The position numbers and the translations under genes are program-made. Shown here in pieces: positions 47,293-59,700 of a stretch of 64,000 nt of DNA (its first letter is position 1; each line of letters opens with the position of its first letter). The stretch is from Serendipita indica DSM 11827. Its lineage: Eukaryota > Basidiomycota > Agaricomycetes > Sebacinales > Serendipitaceae. The stretch spans positions 682,001 to 746,000 of the forward strand of contig CAJVGD010000002.1 in the NCBI GenBank assembly GCA_910890315.1, read 5' to 3'. The notes below the pieces were generated by a model that saw only the letters and a list, made by a program, of their open reading frames with translations, made no database searches and was not told the DNA's origin.

Positions 47293-49026
47293 TCACTTGT
47301 GAGGATTTCGTACTAGCCATAACAGCGGTACCCTAATCTTGTTGCGAAGTGAGATTGTTTTGGTCATATACGCGCCTCTCCACAAGAACCATGCGATACG
47401 TCCACGGATACCGTGACCTTTGCTCCGCTGGGCGATTGCATTCCACGAGCCCAAGTATGCAAGTGTCAGGATGTTGTGATACCTGAACCCTCGGCCGACT
47501 TTTGAGTCTATATCTACCGCGGTCGTCTCAGCCGACGTTTCCTGGGCTTTGGGGGGAGCAGCAATAGCCTTTGCTTCGTATTTTGCAAGTCTATTCAGGT
47601 GTCTACGAAGCCAAGCCCCTTGCTGAGAAGCGACTTGAGCAGTCGAAGGTAGCTCGTCGCCTTCAATGACTGCACAGTCGCCGATAGCATAGACGTCCGG
47701 AATGACCTTTGGATGCTCTGCTTCGGATGCCGAGTCTAAAAGGCGGAGGTAGCCATCGGTCATGATTCGTCCTGCTTTGTGGTCCTTCTTCACACCCTTG
47801 AGCTCCTTGATTAAGGGTGTCATGTCAAGTCCGGTACTCCAAACGATCATGCCGCATTTCACCGGGCCTTCTTCCTTGAGATGCACTACCCCGTCGTCGA
47901 TTCGGGTGACCGTTCGTCGAGTATGTACGTGGATGCCTTGTCGGGCGAAATGATTGGCTGCATAGTCGGCAAGGACCGAGTCGAACATGGATAGAATCCG
48001 TGGAGCGACATCGTAGAGAGAGATGGATACCAGAGGGATGAGTGAGGGATAATGACGACTTAGGTCATCATGGATGAGGTCGTGCAATTCAGCTGAGAAC
48101 TCGACCCCAGTAGCTTCAAATTGGTTAGCTATCGCCTCTGAATGCCGTCTGGTACGCACGACCGCCACCGACGACACAAAAGTGTAAGAGTTGACGTCGG
48201 CGCTCTTCAGAAGTCGACGGAAGACTAGCTTCTTCGAAACCTATGGTTCTAAGTATCAGCATTGGACTTACACTATTGACAGAACATACACCCTAGGATC
48301 CTTTTTCGTATCTTGATGGCATCTTTCGTTTCCTTGAGGAAGTACGCATGCTCGCGCACTCCAGGAATATTGAATGTCTGTGTATGTGCCCCAACGGCAA
48401 TAACGAGCTGTGACAGTAGTAAGTATGCTGGTCAGAATTGGATGCGTTTGCCGAACCTTGTCATACTTGACGGAGAATGCTTTTGAAGGATCCCATCCTT
48501 GCAGAGGGCTCAAACAAAGCACTTCTTTCTTTTCAAAATCTATGCGAGGAGTGATTAGATTTCATAGACTTGACTATTGCACATACCAATGCTCTGTACA
48601 GAGGCTTCAAAGTACTCTGATGGTTTGAGAGAGCGAACACTCTCGAGAGCCGTCCTAGGTTCGAGGGTCCCGCAACTGGTTGACGCCAAGAGTGGCGTGA
48701 ATACAAAGTATGCTCGAGGAGAAATGGCGACGGTTTGATATTTGTCAGAGAGACCACGAAGAACGCTGGTTGCAGCCCATCCTGCTCCTAGCTGAGAGAA
48801 ATCAGATTGATGAGGCCAAGCTGCATCTCGACGTACCACGACAACCCGTTTTCGCCCTATACACAAAGTGTAGCTTAGTCTACGAGATTATATAGCTTCC
48901 TTTGATGATAATTGGCTTGCCTGCTTTACGGTCGTCTAGTTCTATGGTCGACAATGAGCGCTTCCAGCCCGAAAGCCGGACGCGTCGAAGAGCAGAGCGG
49001 GCACAAGTCGTGGCTACGAGTGACAT
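47293..49026 (-). CDS. NDE1: Type II NADH:ubiquinone dehydrogenase (alternative, mitochondrial)
   Basis: Oxidises NADH and passes electrons to ubiquinone without pumping protons. A leader MSLVATTCARSALRRVRLSG is a good mitochondrial presequence. A 5' intron with branch site GACTAAG joins ELDDR to RKRVVVLGAGWAATSVLRGL, the FAD-binding GxGxxG. The second nucleotide-binding motif is FCVVGGGPTGVEFSAELHDL (NADH), formed by a splice inside the Pro codon. Later motifs are GMIVWSTGLDMTPLIKEL and DVYAIGDCAVIEGDELPSTA, and QVASQQGAWLRRHLNRLAK. The C-terminal FRYHNILTLAYLGSWNAIAQ and GRIAWFLWRGAYMTKTISLR match the membrane-anchoring end of fungal NDH-2. Whether it faces outward or inward is not decided. 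Confidence 0.94.
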
Positions 49027-49199
49027 TGAGGCAGAGATGGAAATCCTCAATGTTTGGACTGTCCTGGTTTATAATCCAACCGGTTTCGCGGAGACACTAG
49101 TGCCCGAGAGATTTGTTCGAGAGAAAGTTGGAAGCGCCCAAACCCCGACGTCACACAACAGCGCCAAGTCGGGACAAATTATCCTTGGAATTATCGATT
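49027..49199. promoter_or_regulatory. Divergent promoter of NDH-2 and cardiolipin synthase
   Basis: 173 bp between two mitochondrial inner-membrane genes. A shared promoter would couple an inner-membrane enzyme to its main lipid. Co-expression is inference. Confidence 0.55.
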
Positions 49200-50154
49200 A
49201 TGAACGCTTCAAGACTGTGTTTTCGGCGCTGTCAACCGAGTTTATATAACCCTCGTCTGAGAACAAGTCTTCAGAGGACACCGGCGACTTTAACTCGCTA
49301 TACAAAAATACTGTGTGCAAACTATTCAACAGACACTCAACAGAATCCTCCAACTCGCCGCGAAAACATCTACACCATCCCAAACCTCCTCACGACCTCG
49401 CGAATATTAGCATGTCCCGTCCTGGGATGGGCAATAGTCCAGGGTGACTTTTCGCTCGCAACGGGTATACTAGCGTACGCGGGCTTTTCCGACTTGGTTA
49501 GACGGACTTTGTTCGATAAGTAGACATTGATCTCACCCTCTATGCAGTTGGACGGATACATAGCGAGAAAATACAAATCTGGAACCGTTCTTGGTTCTAT
49601 ACTGGATCCAGCCGCAGACAAGACGCTCATGACGACCCTCGTACTCTCCTTGGCTTACAAGGAAATGCTGCCTCGTGAGTTAAGAAATCAATCTATTCTG
49701 GCATTTAATAATGGTTCCAGTCCCTCTTGCTGTCATTATCCTCGGCCGAGATGTTCTGTTAAGTCTCTCCGCCTTTTACTACCGTTGGATATCTCTCCCA
49801 CCACCGGTGAGATACCCCCACATCAATTGGTGTTATCTAATGATACCAAGAAAACATTTACGCGATACTGGGACTTCTCTATACCCTCGGCAGAAGTCCG
49901 CCCCACACAAATAAGTAAATACAATACGTTCCTTCAACTACTCCTCATGGGTGGCACGACCATCAGTCCAATCCTCCCCTTTGAGACGTACTTTATTCTC
50001 AAGCCATTACAGTACGTCAAGGAGTGCTTGGCTTCCTATGCTGACCTCACACAGATGGATTGTTGGAGGAACCACCATCTGGAGCGGGCTGAGCTACGTC
50101 TTTTCGAAAGATGCCGTCCGTATCCTCTCAAACACGAACAAGAAGAGTTCATAG
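49200..50154 (+). CDS. CRD1: Cardiolipin synthase (CDP-alcohol phosphatidyltransferase)
   Basis: Joins CDP-diacylglycerol and phosphatidylglycerol to make cardiolipin in the mitochondrial inner membrane. The N-terminus MNASRLCFRRCQPSLYNPRL is Arg-rich and lacks acidic residues, as in a presequence. The entry motif is NIYTIPNLLTTSRILACPVL. The CDP-alcohol motif is complete: DLLDGYIARKYKSGTVLGSI followed by LDPAAD, assembled across the first intron (49497-49543). Later pieces are VIILGRDVLLSLSAFYYRW, TQISKYNTFLQLLLMGG and a C-terminal helix (WIVGGTTIWSGLSYVFSKDA). Four introns are in frame. The TAG is at 50152-50154. Confidence 0.93.
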
Positions 50155-50227
50155 TCTCCCCCTAATGATTATCATTATACACTGGGATAATACTTTTACA
50201 TCGAAGAGGCCGAGCGGACCAACGCGA

Positions 50228-51425
50228 CTACCACGATAATAGTGATTGCTTCGTGAGCGGTACGGTCTCCTCTTCGATTTCTATATTCACTCGTGCCGCT
50301 GCAGCAAGAGTCAGTTGACTGAATGAGATAAACTGTGGACGCACCGCGTTTCGGTCGCTTGGTCGGTCGTTTTGGAGGCTTCGCTTTGCGCTTGGTACCC
50401 GCCTTTGCAGGTTTTTTGCCCGAGTCACTCTCCGAACCATCTTCGTCCTCGTCGTTGGAATCGCCAACTTCACCGCCAACGGCATCCTCCAAGTCGTCCA
50501 ATCCATCTGATTCGAGTGCGCTGTCGTCGCTAACAAACTCCCGTGCACCATATTCATCATCATCATCATCATCTCCTTCGACGTATTCAATCTCCAATTC
50601 ATCTTCATCCTCTTCCTCACTCTCCTCATCCTCCAACTCGACGCCCCCTCTTTAATCTTTTCTTTTGCCCTTTCTCCATCAAGAACCGCACGCCATACGT
50701 CTTCGTTGACATTGAGTGGTGCGTCGCCGTAGGCTTTTGATTTGAGACGCTCGATGAGTTCCTTTTGGATGGACCGCTCAATATGAGCTGCCGCAAGGGC
50801 CTTTTCCTCTCGAGTCCTCTCTCTCCTGTCAAGCTTTTTCTTTACACCAATGAGTTTCGGCCTTTGACAGGGAATCAGTTTGAAGGTGGCTGAACCGAAG
50901 AAAAAAACACGCACTGTTGCCGTAATTTGAGCCGCCTCATCTTGATCAAATACTGTGTTATTTTCGTTACGCGCTGCTTGCATTTGTGAATGAGAAAGTT
51001 GGGCCAGTATATCAGCTCTTGGTCTATTTGCTCCAACGCCTTTGTATAATTCTTCGAGAGCTGAATCTTTTCCCACATATTTGCAGGTGTATGGGCACGT
51101 TCTATTGTTTTCACGTATAGATAGAGGATCCCTGTGCATCGCAAAGACAATGTAAGCCACCGTGACCAAGGAAAAGTGTCTGCAAGCCGACGACGCACCT
51201 TCTTTCTCTCGAACAGTTGCATATCTCGAGTTTGCAAGTGGACATGATTGTCGATTACAAAATCCAGTCACATTGTATTCGTTTCGACAAAAGTTTTGGG
51301 TGGTTGTCCTGAGATATCCGGCTTAGTTTTGTAATTTGCTATTAGAACACGAGTTTAACCTACTTGACCTTGTATGAGCAGAATTGAGTGTTGATCACAG
51401 ACCAAATCACGTCGTCCACTTGCAT
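50228..51425 (-). CDS. MAK16: MAK16 ribosome biogenesis factor; frame break at a run of five C
   Basis: Nucleolar factor for 60S subunit assembly. Exon 1 is [20 protein letters not shown]. It then has [53 protein letters not shown] and [40 protein letters not shown]. The second half is [20 protein letters not shown] and [19 protein letters not shown]. After KIKEG the family's acidic tail ([20 protein letters not shown]) lies one frame over. A single extra C in the plus-strand run at 50644-50648 restores it, and the last intron then returns to the terminal [20 protein letters not shown]. Because MAK16 is normally essential and single-copy, an assembly indel is the best explanation. An ATC repeat near 50555-50570 encodes a run of Asp. 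Confidence 0.93.
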
Positions 51426-51508
51426 GGTTAGAGTCCAAGGTTACTCGCCACGACTGGCTGGGTACAAGATCAATCAATTCGAATGTATATTGACATGCAT
51501 CTATTCTT

Positions 51509-52395
51509 TTACGAGACAAGACGCTGCAGGGAAGAAGAGTCTAGAGCTCTCCCAGGCTTTGGCACATTCTTGAGTGAGAGCGTAGAGATGGAAAACGGAG
51601 ACGCTTCACGCGAGTTTCCTCCTTCAACTTTGCGGCGACGTCGAGAAGAAGGGTTTGAAATCGAGCTCGTCGAGTCCAGGAGGTCTGAAGGTTCCACCGA
51701 CGAGGATCTCGACGCAAAGAGATCTTGGGTGGGCGATTTTATTGAGCTCTTCATACGCGACCGGGCTTGGACGGAAGGTGAAGGAGACGAATAGCCAGAA
51801 TTGGCAGGACTGTCCAGCGGAAGAGATGCGCGTGGATCAGGAAAGCGTAGATCACGTCGAGAAGGAGTTCCTCCAGATGGCGAATAAGCTAGTCCTTTTG
51901 GCATCGAAGGACTGAGGAGAGACGAAGGAATCTAGCCATAGTTTCAGCAGGGGGATAACCAACAACTTTGCAATTCATACCGAAGTACTGAGAGATTGCA
52001 GCCTTTTCTGTACTGGTGTCATTGCTTGGGCTGGCTGAGGCTGCTGGTGCGGAATAGGAGGAGGAACTCTGGCCCATCTCGCCCACAGCGCCTCGACGAC
52101 GTTGACAGCAGGTAACAATATTATTAACCAGTCTTTCTACACGTCAGCAAGCGTCAACAACTCATTATTACCAATAAAACTCGCCTATGATCGATCCTAG
52201 GGTCTGCCCAAATATGCCTTTGAGAAGATCCACCAAAATTGCCCATACGCCAATTTTCCATAGCAAGAGTTGGAGCAAGAGAATAGACGCGTTCCACTTT
52301 ATTCGTGTTTCATACGTCAGACCTCCTGGCTGCACTTTGACCACGGCATCTGGGGCCGCTCGATGCTTTGGTGGTCCTGGAAGCGGCGTAGACAT
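51509..52395 (-). CDS. Two-helix membrane protein, POM34-like nucleoporin candidate
   Basis: The N-terminus is MSTPLPGPPKHRAAPDAVVK, then two hydrophobic helices (NASILLLQLLLWKIGVWAIL and DWLIILLPAVNVVEALWARW) around a short loop. A Ser/Pro/Arg-rich tail follows (AMTPVQKRLQSLSTS, IPSSLLSPSMPKGLAYSPSG, KSSIKSPTQDLF). The layout fits pore-membrane protein POM34. The name is tentative. The second intron (TS|IPSS, 49 nt) is clean. The first junction is not: donor GTAATA after TTTTATTG gives a stop, and one more T in the TTTT run would give EFLLKDWL in frame. The intron would also be unusually short (about 35 nt). Confidence 0.55.
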
Positions 52396-52593
52396 TGCCC
52401 TCGACGGCTGGAATTAAGTACAAATAGTAAGAAAGAGCCCGATGCGTCTCCAACAAACACGCGTCAGACGTGTCGATAAACGTCAAGGAGAAAGTTTAGT
52501 GCTTCGCAGAGTTCCACCGTCGACCATGTCCGAGGACAAAAGATGGAATACAAGAGTCTCAAGAGATACACGAAGATGCTACGAGGACGTGAT

Positions 52594-55500
52594 TCAGGCT
52601 GCGTCGTCCATTATCAGGCGGGGGACGACGTTCATGGAGATCAGCTAGGAGAGCAATTAAATCCAGTACCACCCCTCGAACCAGGCCCTCTTACCTCTTG
52701 GAAGAGCAACTTTGCCGCATAAGGTATCGTCAATTGCGCCATCTTCTTGGAGCTCTTGCAGTACGGGCACCAGCCATTATACCCCATAAGCCCGCACGTC
52801 TGGCAAGCGTGGACCTGAAATTGGTCGGACGAGATCATGAGTCGCTCCAGAAGAAGTTGAGTAGCACCGTATCCAACGAGACAGTCTCTCTCCATCTCCC
52901 CGAGACGTAACCCACCGTCACGAGAACGACCTTCCGTAGGTTGTCGAGTCAAGATAGCACGAGGACCTCTGAGGCTCCGTCAGTCGTATATTTTCTCTGT
53001 CTCTCGTATTACTTGCCTGGCTCGTGCATGCATCTTGTCCATAACCATGTGTTCTGGAGAAGATTAGAGTAAATAGATTCTCCATTAACACGACATACTG
53101 AGTTTCTGCCAAGTTATTAGAAACGTCAATATATCAGGAATGAACGTACTTGATAGTAGATAGGACCAAAATAAACATACGCCTCCAACGGCTCTCCGGT
53201 GATGCCACTGGTCAACATGTCCTTACCCGAATAGCTGAAGCCGTGTTCAATCAAGATTTTGGACATGTCCTCAACCTGAAAAACTAAGCCTCTGCAGAAT
53301 TTGTACCACAAAGCCTACCTTTGATCCCCCAAAGGCTGTGCCATACTCAAGGGTCCCTCGTAGGACACCAGCTTTGCCAGCGAGGAGTTCAATCATCTTT
53401 CCGACGGTCATACGTGATGGGAACCCGTGCGGGTTCATGATAGAGTCTAGCAGACCTAAGCAATCGTTGGTTGTCTATGAGAAATACTTACCAGGGCAGA
53501 TGCCTTGGTCATTAAAAGGCATGTCCTCTTGAGGCACAATAAGCCCAACCACACCCTTTTGTCCATGCCGCGAGGAAAACTTGTCGCCCAACTCTGGAAT
53601 CCGGGTTTGCCGAATGAGAACCTTGACGAGGGCTTGATCATTGTCCGTGTCGGTAATCATGACCTATAATCCATCAATTTCTGTCCACGGCCTCTAATCA
53701 AGGACATACCCGGTCGATATATCCGGCAACCTTCGTCTTGTATGTTAACGGTGTCGGACGATACTCCACCTGCGCAGGATTGACTGTCAAAGAGTTGGTC
53801 ACTGTGTCCTTTGGTGATTGTTTGTTGACATAGACGTCGTCAGGGTCGACACGTTCTCCCGGTCTTGCAAGCCCATCGTCGTCGAGAATCTCATATCGCT
53901 TTGGCAGCTTTTCTTCTGTTCCGACCTTTGAAGGAGCGACAAGGCGGTCATATGTACCATTTGGATACTTTCGAATGATGGCTGTATTCTTGCGGAAGAC
54001 CTGGCATCGACCATAGCCTCTCTCTATACTAGCCCTATTGAGGATCAAGGCGTCCTCAATGTCATATCCAGAGTAACTCATAATAGCTACCGTCGCGTTT
54101 TGACCAGCGGGAAGTTTATCGTAACCGACGAGCTCGATCGTCTTTGTCTTAACCATAGGTTGCTGAGGATAAACGAGGAGGTAGAGTAGCGTGTCTATCC
54201 TGTTCAGTTGGTTGTATGCAATGGCCCCAATAGCTTGCTTGCCCATGGCGCATTGGTATGTATTTCGTGGCGATTGATTATGGTGAGGATAGGGAATGAG
54301 GCCGGCGACGGCGCCGAGGATTGTGAACGGCTCAATCTCCAAGTGAGTTGTTGAAGGCTCAATGTCTTTTTCATAGAGCGCGATATGTGAGTCATTTTCC
54401 TCGTTGACGTCGACGTACTCGACCAAGCCTTGATGAAGAAAGTCTTCAAAAGCCAGTTTTCCGAGTTTGAGCATCTGTAGGCAGTTTAGGAAGACCTATT
54501 CAAGCCGATATCACGTACCTGTATATGCTCGTTGGTCACTTTGGGCTGCATGCGTTCGACGATGATCAGAGGACGGCAGATTCGCCCACCGTCACTAGCT
54601 ATGTTGACTGTTTTGTGATGGTGGTTAATATATATGCCCACGAATTCGTTGATCCTCCCAGCGCGCCGTAGCTTGCGGAATTGGGCAACAAATCGACTCG
54701 GGAACCTGGTGAGTCCAATGATGAGACCGTTGAGGTGAACAACGAAAGAAGTTGGTCCATAGATCTCAGAGCCAGTGGATAATTGGATGTCTAGGGCGGA
54801 GTCAGAGAGTCTCTGGATTGAGCGGGGAATATACCTTCGACTCCCAAAAGAGTAATGATTTTGACCAGTGGTTTCTCCTCCACATCTGTTGTAATGTGTG
54901 TCATGAGCGCTAGGTTCTTGACCAGTCCACAAGCCTCTCCTTCAGGGGTATCGCTGGGGCAGAGCATTCCCCACTGACTAGGCTGCAGTGCTCTGGGCCC
55001 GCTGACTTTTCTCGTCTTCTCGAATTGCGATGATATGCGTGTCATCATCCCCAAGGCGGAGATGTAGCTAAGTCGACTCAGCACGTGAGTAACGCCGGCT
55101 CGCTCCATACGGAACCGCTTAAGCGACCAGTTCCCCGTCGATATGGCGCGTATGAATCCTTGGGTAATAGGATTCCCGTGTAAGAGCATCGTCGTATGTG
55201 GATCGAATGCAGATGTTCGGGCAGGTTTCCCCAACACCTTGTCAAACGCCTTCTTTAGTTCGGAAACATAAGCCTTGAAGAGATCTTCGAACAAAAGAGC
55301 CAGAAGCTGTCCAGCGCTATTGCATATTAAACGTGTAGATTTAAATCAAAATAGCCACTCACAGCTCAAGACGCTTATTCCCCACGTAGTCTCTATCGTC
55401 CACCAGCTTTGGGTCCTCGTGTGCCATGAGCACCCGTCGTGTCATCGTCGCGACATAGATGGCTTTGGCGCTGAGGTCCATGTTCACGACGGGAACATGG

Positions 55501-56526
55501 GTGAGGACGATCATAACCAGACACTCCAGACCTTCTTCCCAGTTGGGTCGTCGTGGTCCCACCATGCGACGCATCGAGCGAACGCGCGCACCGAGCCATT
55601 CGCGCGCCTGCTGGATCGTGTACACTCCGGCCCTCGAAGATTCTTCGAGGTTGGGCGAAAAGGCCTCTTGGTACGACTCCGTGTTCCCTGCGCATAGCAG
55701 GAGAATTTCCTTGTCAGATTGGACGCCAAGGGCTTTCAAAGCGATGACAATCGGAATATCCTCCGAGAAGGAGTTGTGCTTGAGCACGATGAGTCCCTTC
55801 CGCATATTGACGTAAGTCTTAGACTTGAGGCCGGAATGAGTGGACCTTGAGCACTGTTAGTCAGATACCATGAGCCGCGAAGATTACTCACGAAGTCACA
55901 GAGGCGGAAATGATGGACTTTGCGGAATCGATCTCGACAATGATTCGATTCTTGCTCAGTTGTTCTTGTACGAGAATGACTTTTTCTGTGCCCTTGACGA
56001 CGAAATATCCTCCTGGATCGAGGGGACATTCGTTCATCACCGCGAGTTGCGACTCGTTGGCTCCCGCAAGGACACATTTGTTGCTTCTCAGCATGATGGG
56101 AATCCTCCCAATGACTACATCCTTTCGCTGGATCCGCTTGTTGTCTCGAATATACTCAATGTCCACCATCAAAGGTGCAGAGTATGTTGCATCCCGTAAA
56201 CGACATTGATGAGGTGTAATAGGCTGTCTTTGGTTCGCGAAATCTGCCTGTTCTGAGACTGGAGTGCCGACGCGAATATCGGTGAAAAGAAAGTGAAACC
56301 GAGGGTCAACGTCTGAAGTGACCTTGCAGTTTGCTTCCATTATCGCCCTCAAGTCATAATCCACAAAGTAGTTGAACGAATCTATGTGTTGCTTGACAAG
56401 ACCCTTGACTTTTAGGAAAGCGGGGAGCAAGAGCCACTTGTCCTCGACGCTTTTAATCGGATCTGATGGCCGTAGACCCCTGTATGGTCTTGCGAGGTTT
56501 GTCCAGTCCTCGTTGCCGTCGTCCAT
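52594..56526 (-). CDS. RET1: RNA polymerase III second-largest subunit (RPC2)
   Basis: Catalytic subunit that pairs with RPC1 to transcribe tRNA and 5S rRNA genes. It starts [20 protein letters not shown], then [68 protein letters not shown] and [20 protein letters not shown]. The conserved core is [100 protein letters not shown] and [19 protein letters not shown]. The C-terminal clamp zinc site is [16 protein letters not shown], then [11 protein letters not shown]. The choice of Pol III over Pol II rests on the N-terminal [17 protein letters not shown] block and overall match. About nine introns, all in frame ([11 protein letters not shown] uses the second of two nearby acceptors). Confidence 0.97.
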
Positions 56527-56766
56527 GGGCGGCTTTTCGCAGTGGCGAGCAAGTCCAGTACTGTTTGGCTCCTGTTTTCAACTGATTTGCCTGAAAAGTA
56601 ATCCTTAAAAATTGCTGAGACACGACCCTGAGTAACTTACCTAAGGTATTTCTAAGCAACTTCCTCGCGCTTTCAAAACGGCGTTCATCCGGTCGAGAGT
56701 TTGGTAAGCCCGTTCCTACGTCTCTTGATCCCAACCACATCCCTCACAGTTGCGTTTGGCATCAAT
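56527..56766. promoter_or_regulatory. Divergent promoter of RPC2 and the ABCC transporter
   Basis: 240 bp between the two start codons. An in-frame upstream extension of the transporter by a non-ATG codon was ignored. No TATA box is clear. Confidence 0.5.
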
Positions 56767-59700
56767 ATGGTCTCATTTTGCCCAGCAGAGGGCTGGGGAC
56801 CTGTCTCTGGCCAAAGAGACTTTGACCTAACTGTATGTTTTGAGGAAACGACGCTCCTCGCCGGGCCCAGCGCGCTCTTCGCGTTGTTTGCAATCAAAAG
56901 TATCTGGTCAATGCGTCAAGATCAAGAAATTCCCTATCGTTCAACATGGCTCCTGCGGTTTAAGACTGTAAGGCAACCTGGTTGAAACCAAGACGCGTCA
57001 CTGACCTAGTCCATAGGCACTCTCGTGGATGATCGTCCTCACCGCCATTTCACGTATCGTTGTGATCGTACTCATGGGACACCACGCGTCTACGGCCACC
57101 TTTGTCTCTCTCGGACTCCAAGTCGCAGCCTTTGCCACTCTTCCATTCGTCATTCACCGCAATCACCTCCGAGAAAGACGCTCATTGTCTCTTTTCCTCG
57201 TATTCTGGCCACTCTATCTCGTCGCTCTTGCCACCTGGCTAAGAACCGCATGGGCAACCGGTTGGCTCGAGTCAAATGTTATCGAACTCGGCCTAGTCTC
57301 TGCCACTGCCACGCTTGGTACCCTCACATGGATCCTTGAATGCGTCGGTCCCGAGCATGAGCGAGGTAGCTATCACCCTGTGAGCAAAGATGTCAATGAA
57401 AGTCCTTTCGAGACTGCAAACATCTATAGTCGCTGGACATTCTCTTGGATGAATGGTTGATGCGTCTTGGTGCTCAGCGCCCATTGGAAGAAGAGGATGT
57501 ATACGTCCTGGGCGCAGAAGACCAAGCGGATATCCTCGCGGAGAAACTGGAGCGAGCCACAGAAAACCACAAAAACCTCTGGTCGGCATTGGCTGTTGCA
57601 TACGGAGCGACCTACGGAGAAGCCGCCTTCCTCAAAGTCATTCAAGATTTACTCGCGTTTGCCCAACCTCAATTCCTTCGAATGTTCCTTGCATACATTG
57701 CACGCTTCTCAACATCGGGGAATGGATCTATTCAAGGGCCCTCCATTGCGCAAGGCTTTGTCATTGTAGGCGCCATGTTCATATCAGCAATGACCCAAAC
57801 GATCGTGCTACATCAAGTACGCTGGGTTTACATAATACTAGTTTCCGTACTCACTCTTTGGATAGTATTTTGACAAGTGCTACCGTACCGGAATGCGCGT
57901 TCGATCGGGACTCGTTACACTCATATACAAAAAGACCCTAGTTCTATCCAACGAGGAAAGGAACAAGATGCCCTCTGGAGATACGGTCAATTTGGCCTCC
58001 GTTGATGCGATGAGACTCCAAGATCTTTGCACGTACGGGTTGATTGCCATAAGTGGCCCGTTCCAGATCACCCTGGCGTTCGTTTCCCTCTATAATCTCC
58101 TTGGATGGTCTGCATTTGTGGGAGTCGCAGTCATGGTTGTCGCCATTCCCATCAACACCGTAATATGCCTAATGTTTTGGAAGAGATGGTTTGCTGATAC
58201 GCTATAGGCCATTGCAAGATATACCAAAAAGCTTCAAGAACAGCAAATGAAGAACACTGACAAGCGAACGAGGTTAGGGAGTCCTCTATCAGCTGCCGAA
58301 CCTTGCTCACACATCGAAGGCTTATGAGCGAGCTCTTGAATAACATAAAAAGCATCAAACTTTATGCTTGGGAGCGCTTTTTTATGGCCAAGGTACTACA
58401 AGTCCGAAACGAGCAAGAACTGAGGCTATTGCGCAAAATTGGAGTTACGAATGCGGTAGGAATGATGTTCTGGGGTACCATTCCACTGCTGGTCTCTTTG
58501 GCCTCATTCACTGCTGCCGCATATACTCGCTCAGAACCATTGACAAGCGACATTGTTTTCCCTGCCATCTCATTATTCTTGCTCCTCTCGTTCCCACTCG
58601 CAATGGTCAGTCGTATTTTTATCTATTCGCATTCGCCTAACGGTGCCCCTAGTTTGCTCAAATAACTACCTCCATTGTCTCGGCAATGGTCTCCGTAAAG
58701 CGCCTGAGCAAGTTCCTTCACGCCGGCGAGTTACAAGAAGCTGCAGTCGTCTATGAGGATGAGATACGAGCACTCCCCGCACTGGAGATCAAGTCAGGCG
58801 ACTTCAGATGGGCCCAAGAATCAGCTCAGCCTACGCTCGAGGATATCAACCTCAAGGTTGGATCTGGAGAGTTGGTAGCTGTTCTCGGCCGAGTTGGCAG
58901 TGGAAAGGTAGAGTGTTCTGACAAGCGTTTACTTTCTCCCTCTGAGCGCATGGTTAGACAAGTTTATTGTCAGCAATCGCAGGAGAGATGCACAAGTCTG
59001 AAGGAACGGTGACAGTCCGTGGCTCAGTTGCGTACTGTCCACAGAATCCTTGGTATGTCCCAATCTTCATTTTCAATGCGTATTTCTAAATCAATCCAGG
59101 ATTATGAGTGCTACGGTCCGGGTACGAATGCGCAGCTTCACTTGTTGACGCCTAACATTCGATCTAGGACAACATTTTGTTTTGCCACGAGTACGAAGAG
59201 GAGTATTACAACATTGTACTTGATGGTATGTTTTCACCCCCGTCGGAGGTCGCTCATTCAGCCTTTATAGCCTGTGCTTTGCGACCCGACTTGGCCTTAC
59301 TTGAACAAGGAGATATGACGGAAATTGGCGAAAAAGGCATCAACGTAAACGATTTTGTTACGGAAATGAATGCCTTTCTTACGTCGTTTATAGCTGTCAG
59401 GTGGACAACGTGCAAGGATTGCACTCGCTGTAAGTCTCATTGGGTGTTATCAAATGTATTTCTAACCTTTCACAGCGTGCAGTATATGCTCGTGCCGATT
59501 TGACTCTCCTAGACGACGTCCTGGCTGGTGAGTAATAATACCAACCGTTAGTACATGTTCTCACTTGCTATATTAGCTGTGGATAATCACGTCGCCCGTC
59601 ACATCTTTGGTAAGAAGGTTTAGGCTGTTATAACGGATCCTAAGAGAGACCTTTAGATCATGTCATTGGTCCCCGAGGTTTGTTGGCTAACAAGGCGAGA

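Noticed and set aside
50555-50570. ATC repeat as a stand-alone microsatellite feature
   Set aside because: It encodes the Asp run of the MAK16 acidic tail and needs no separate explanation.
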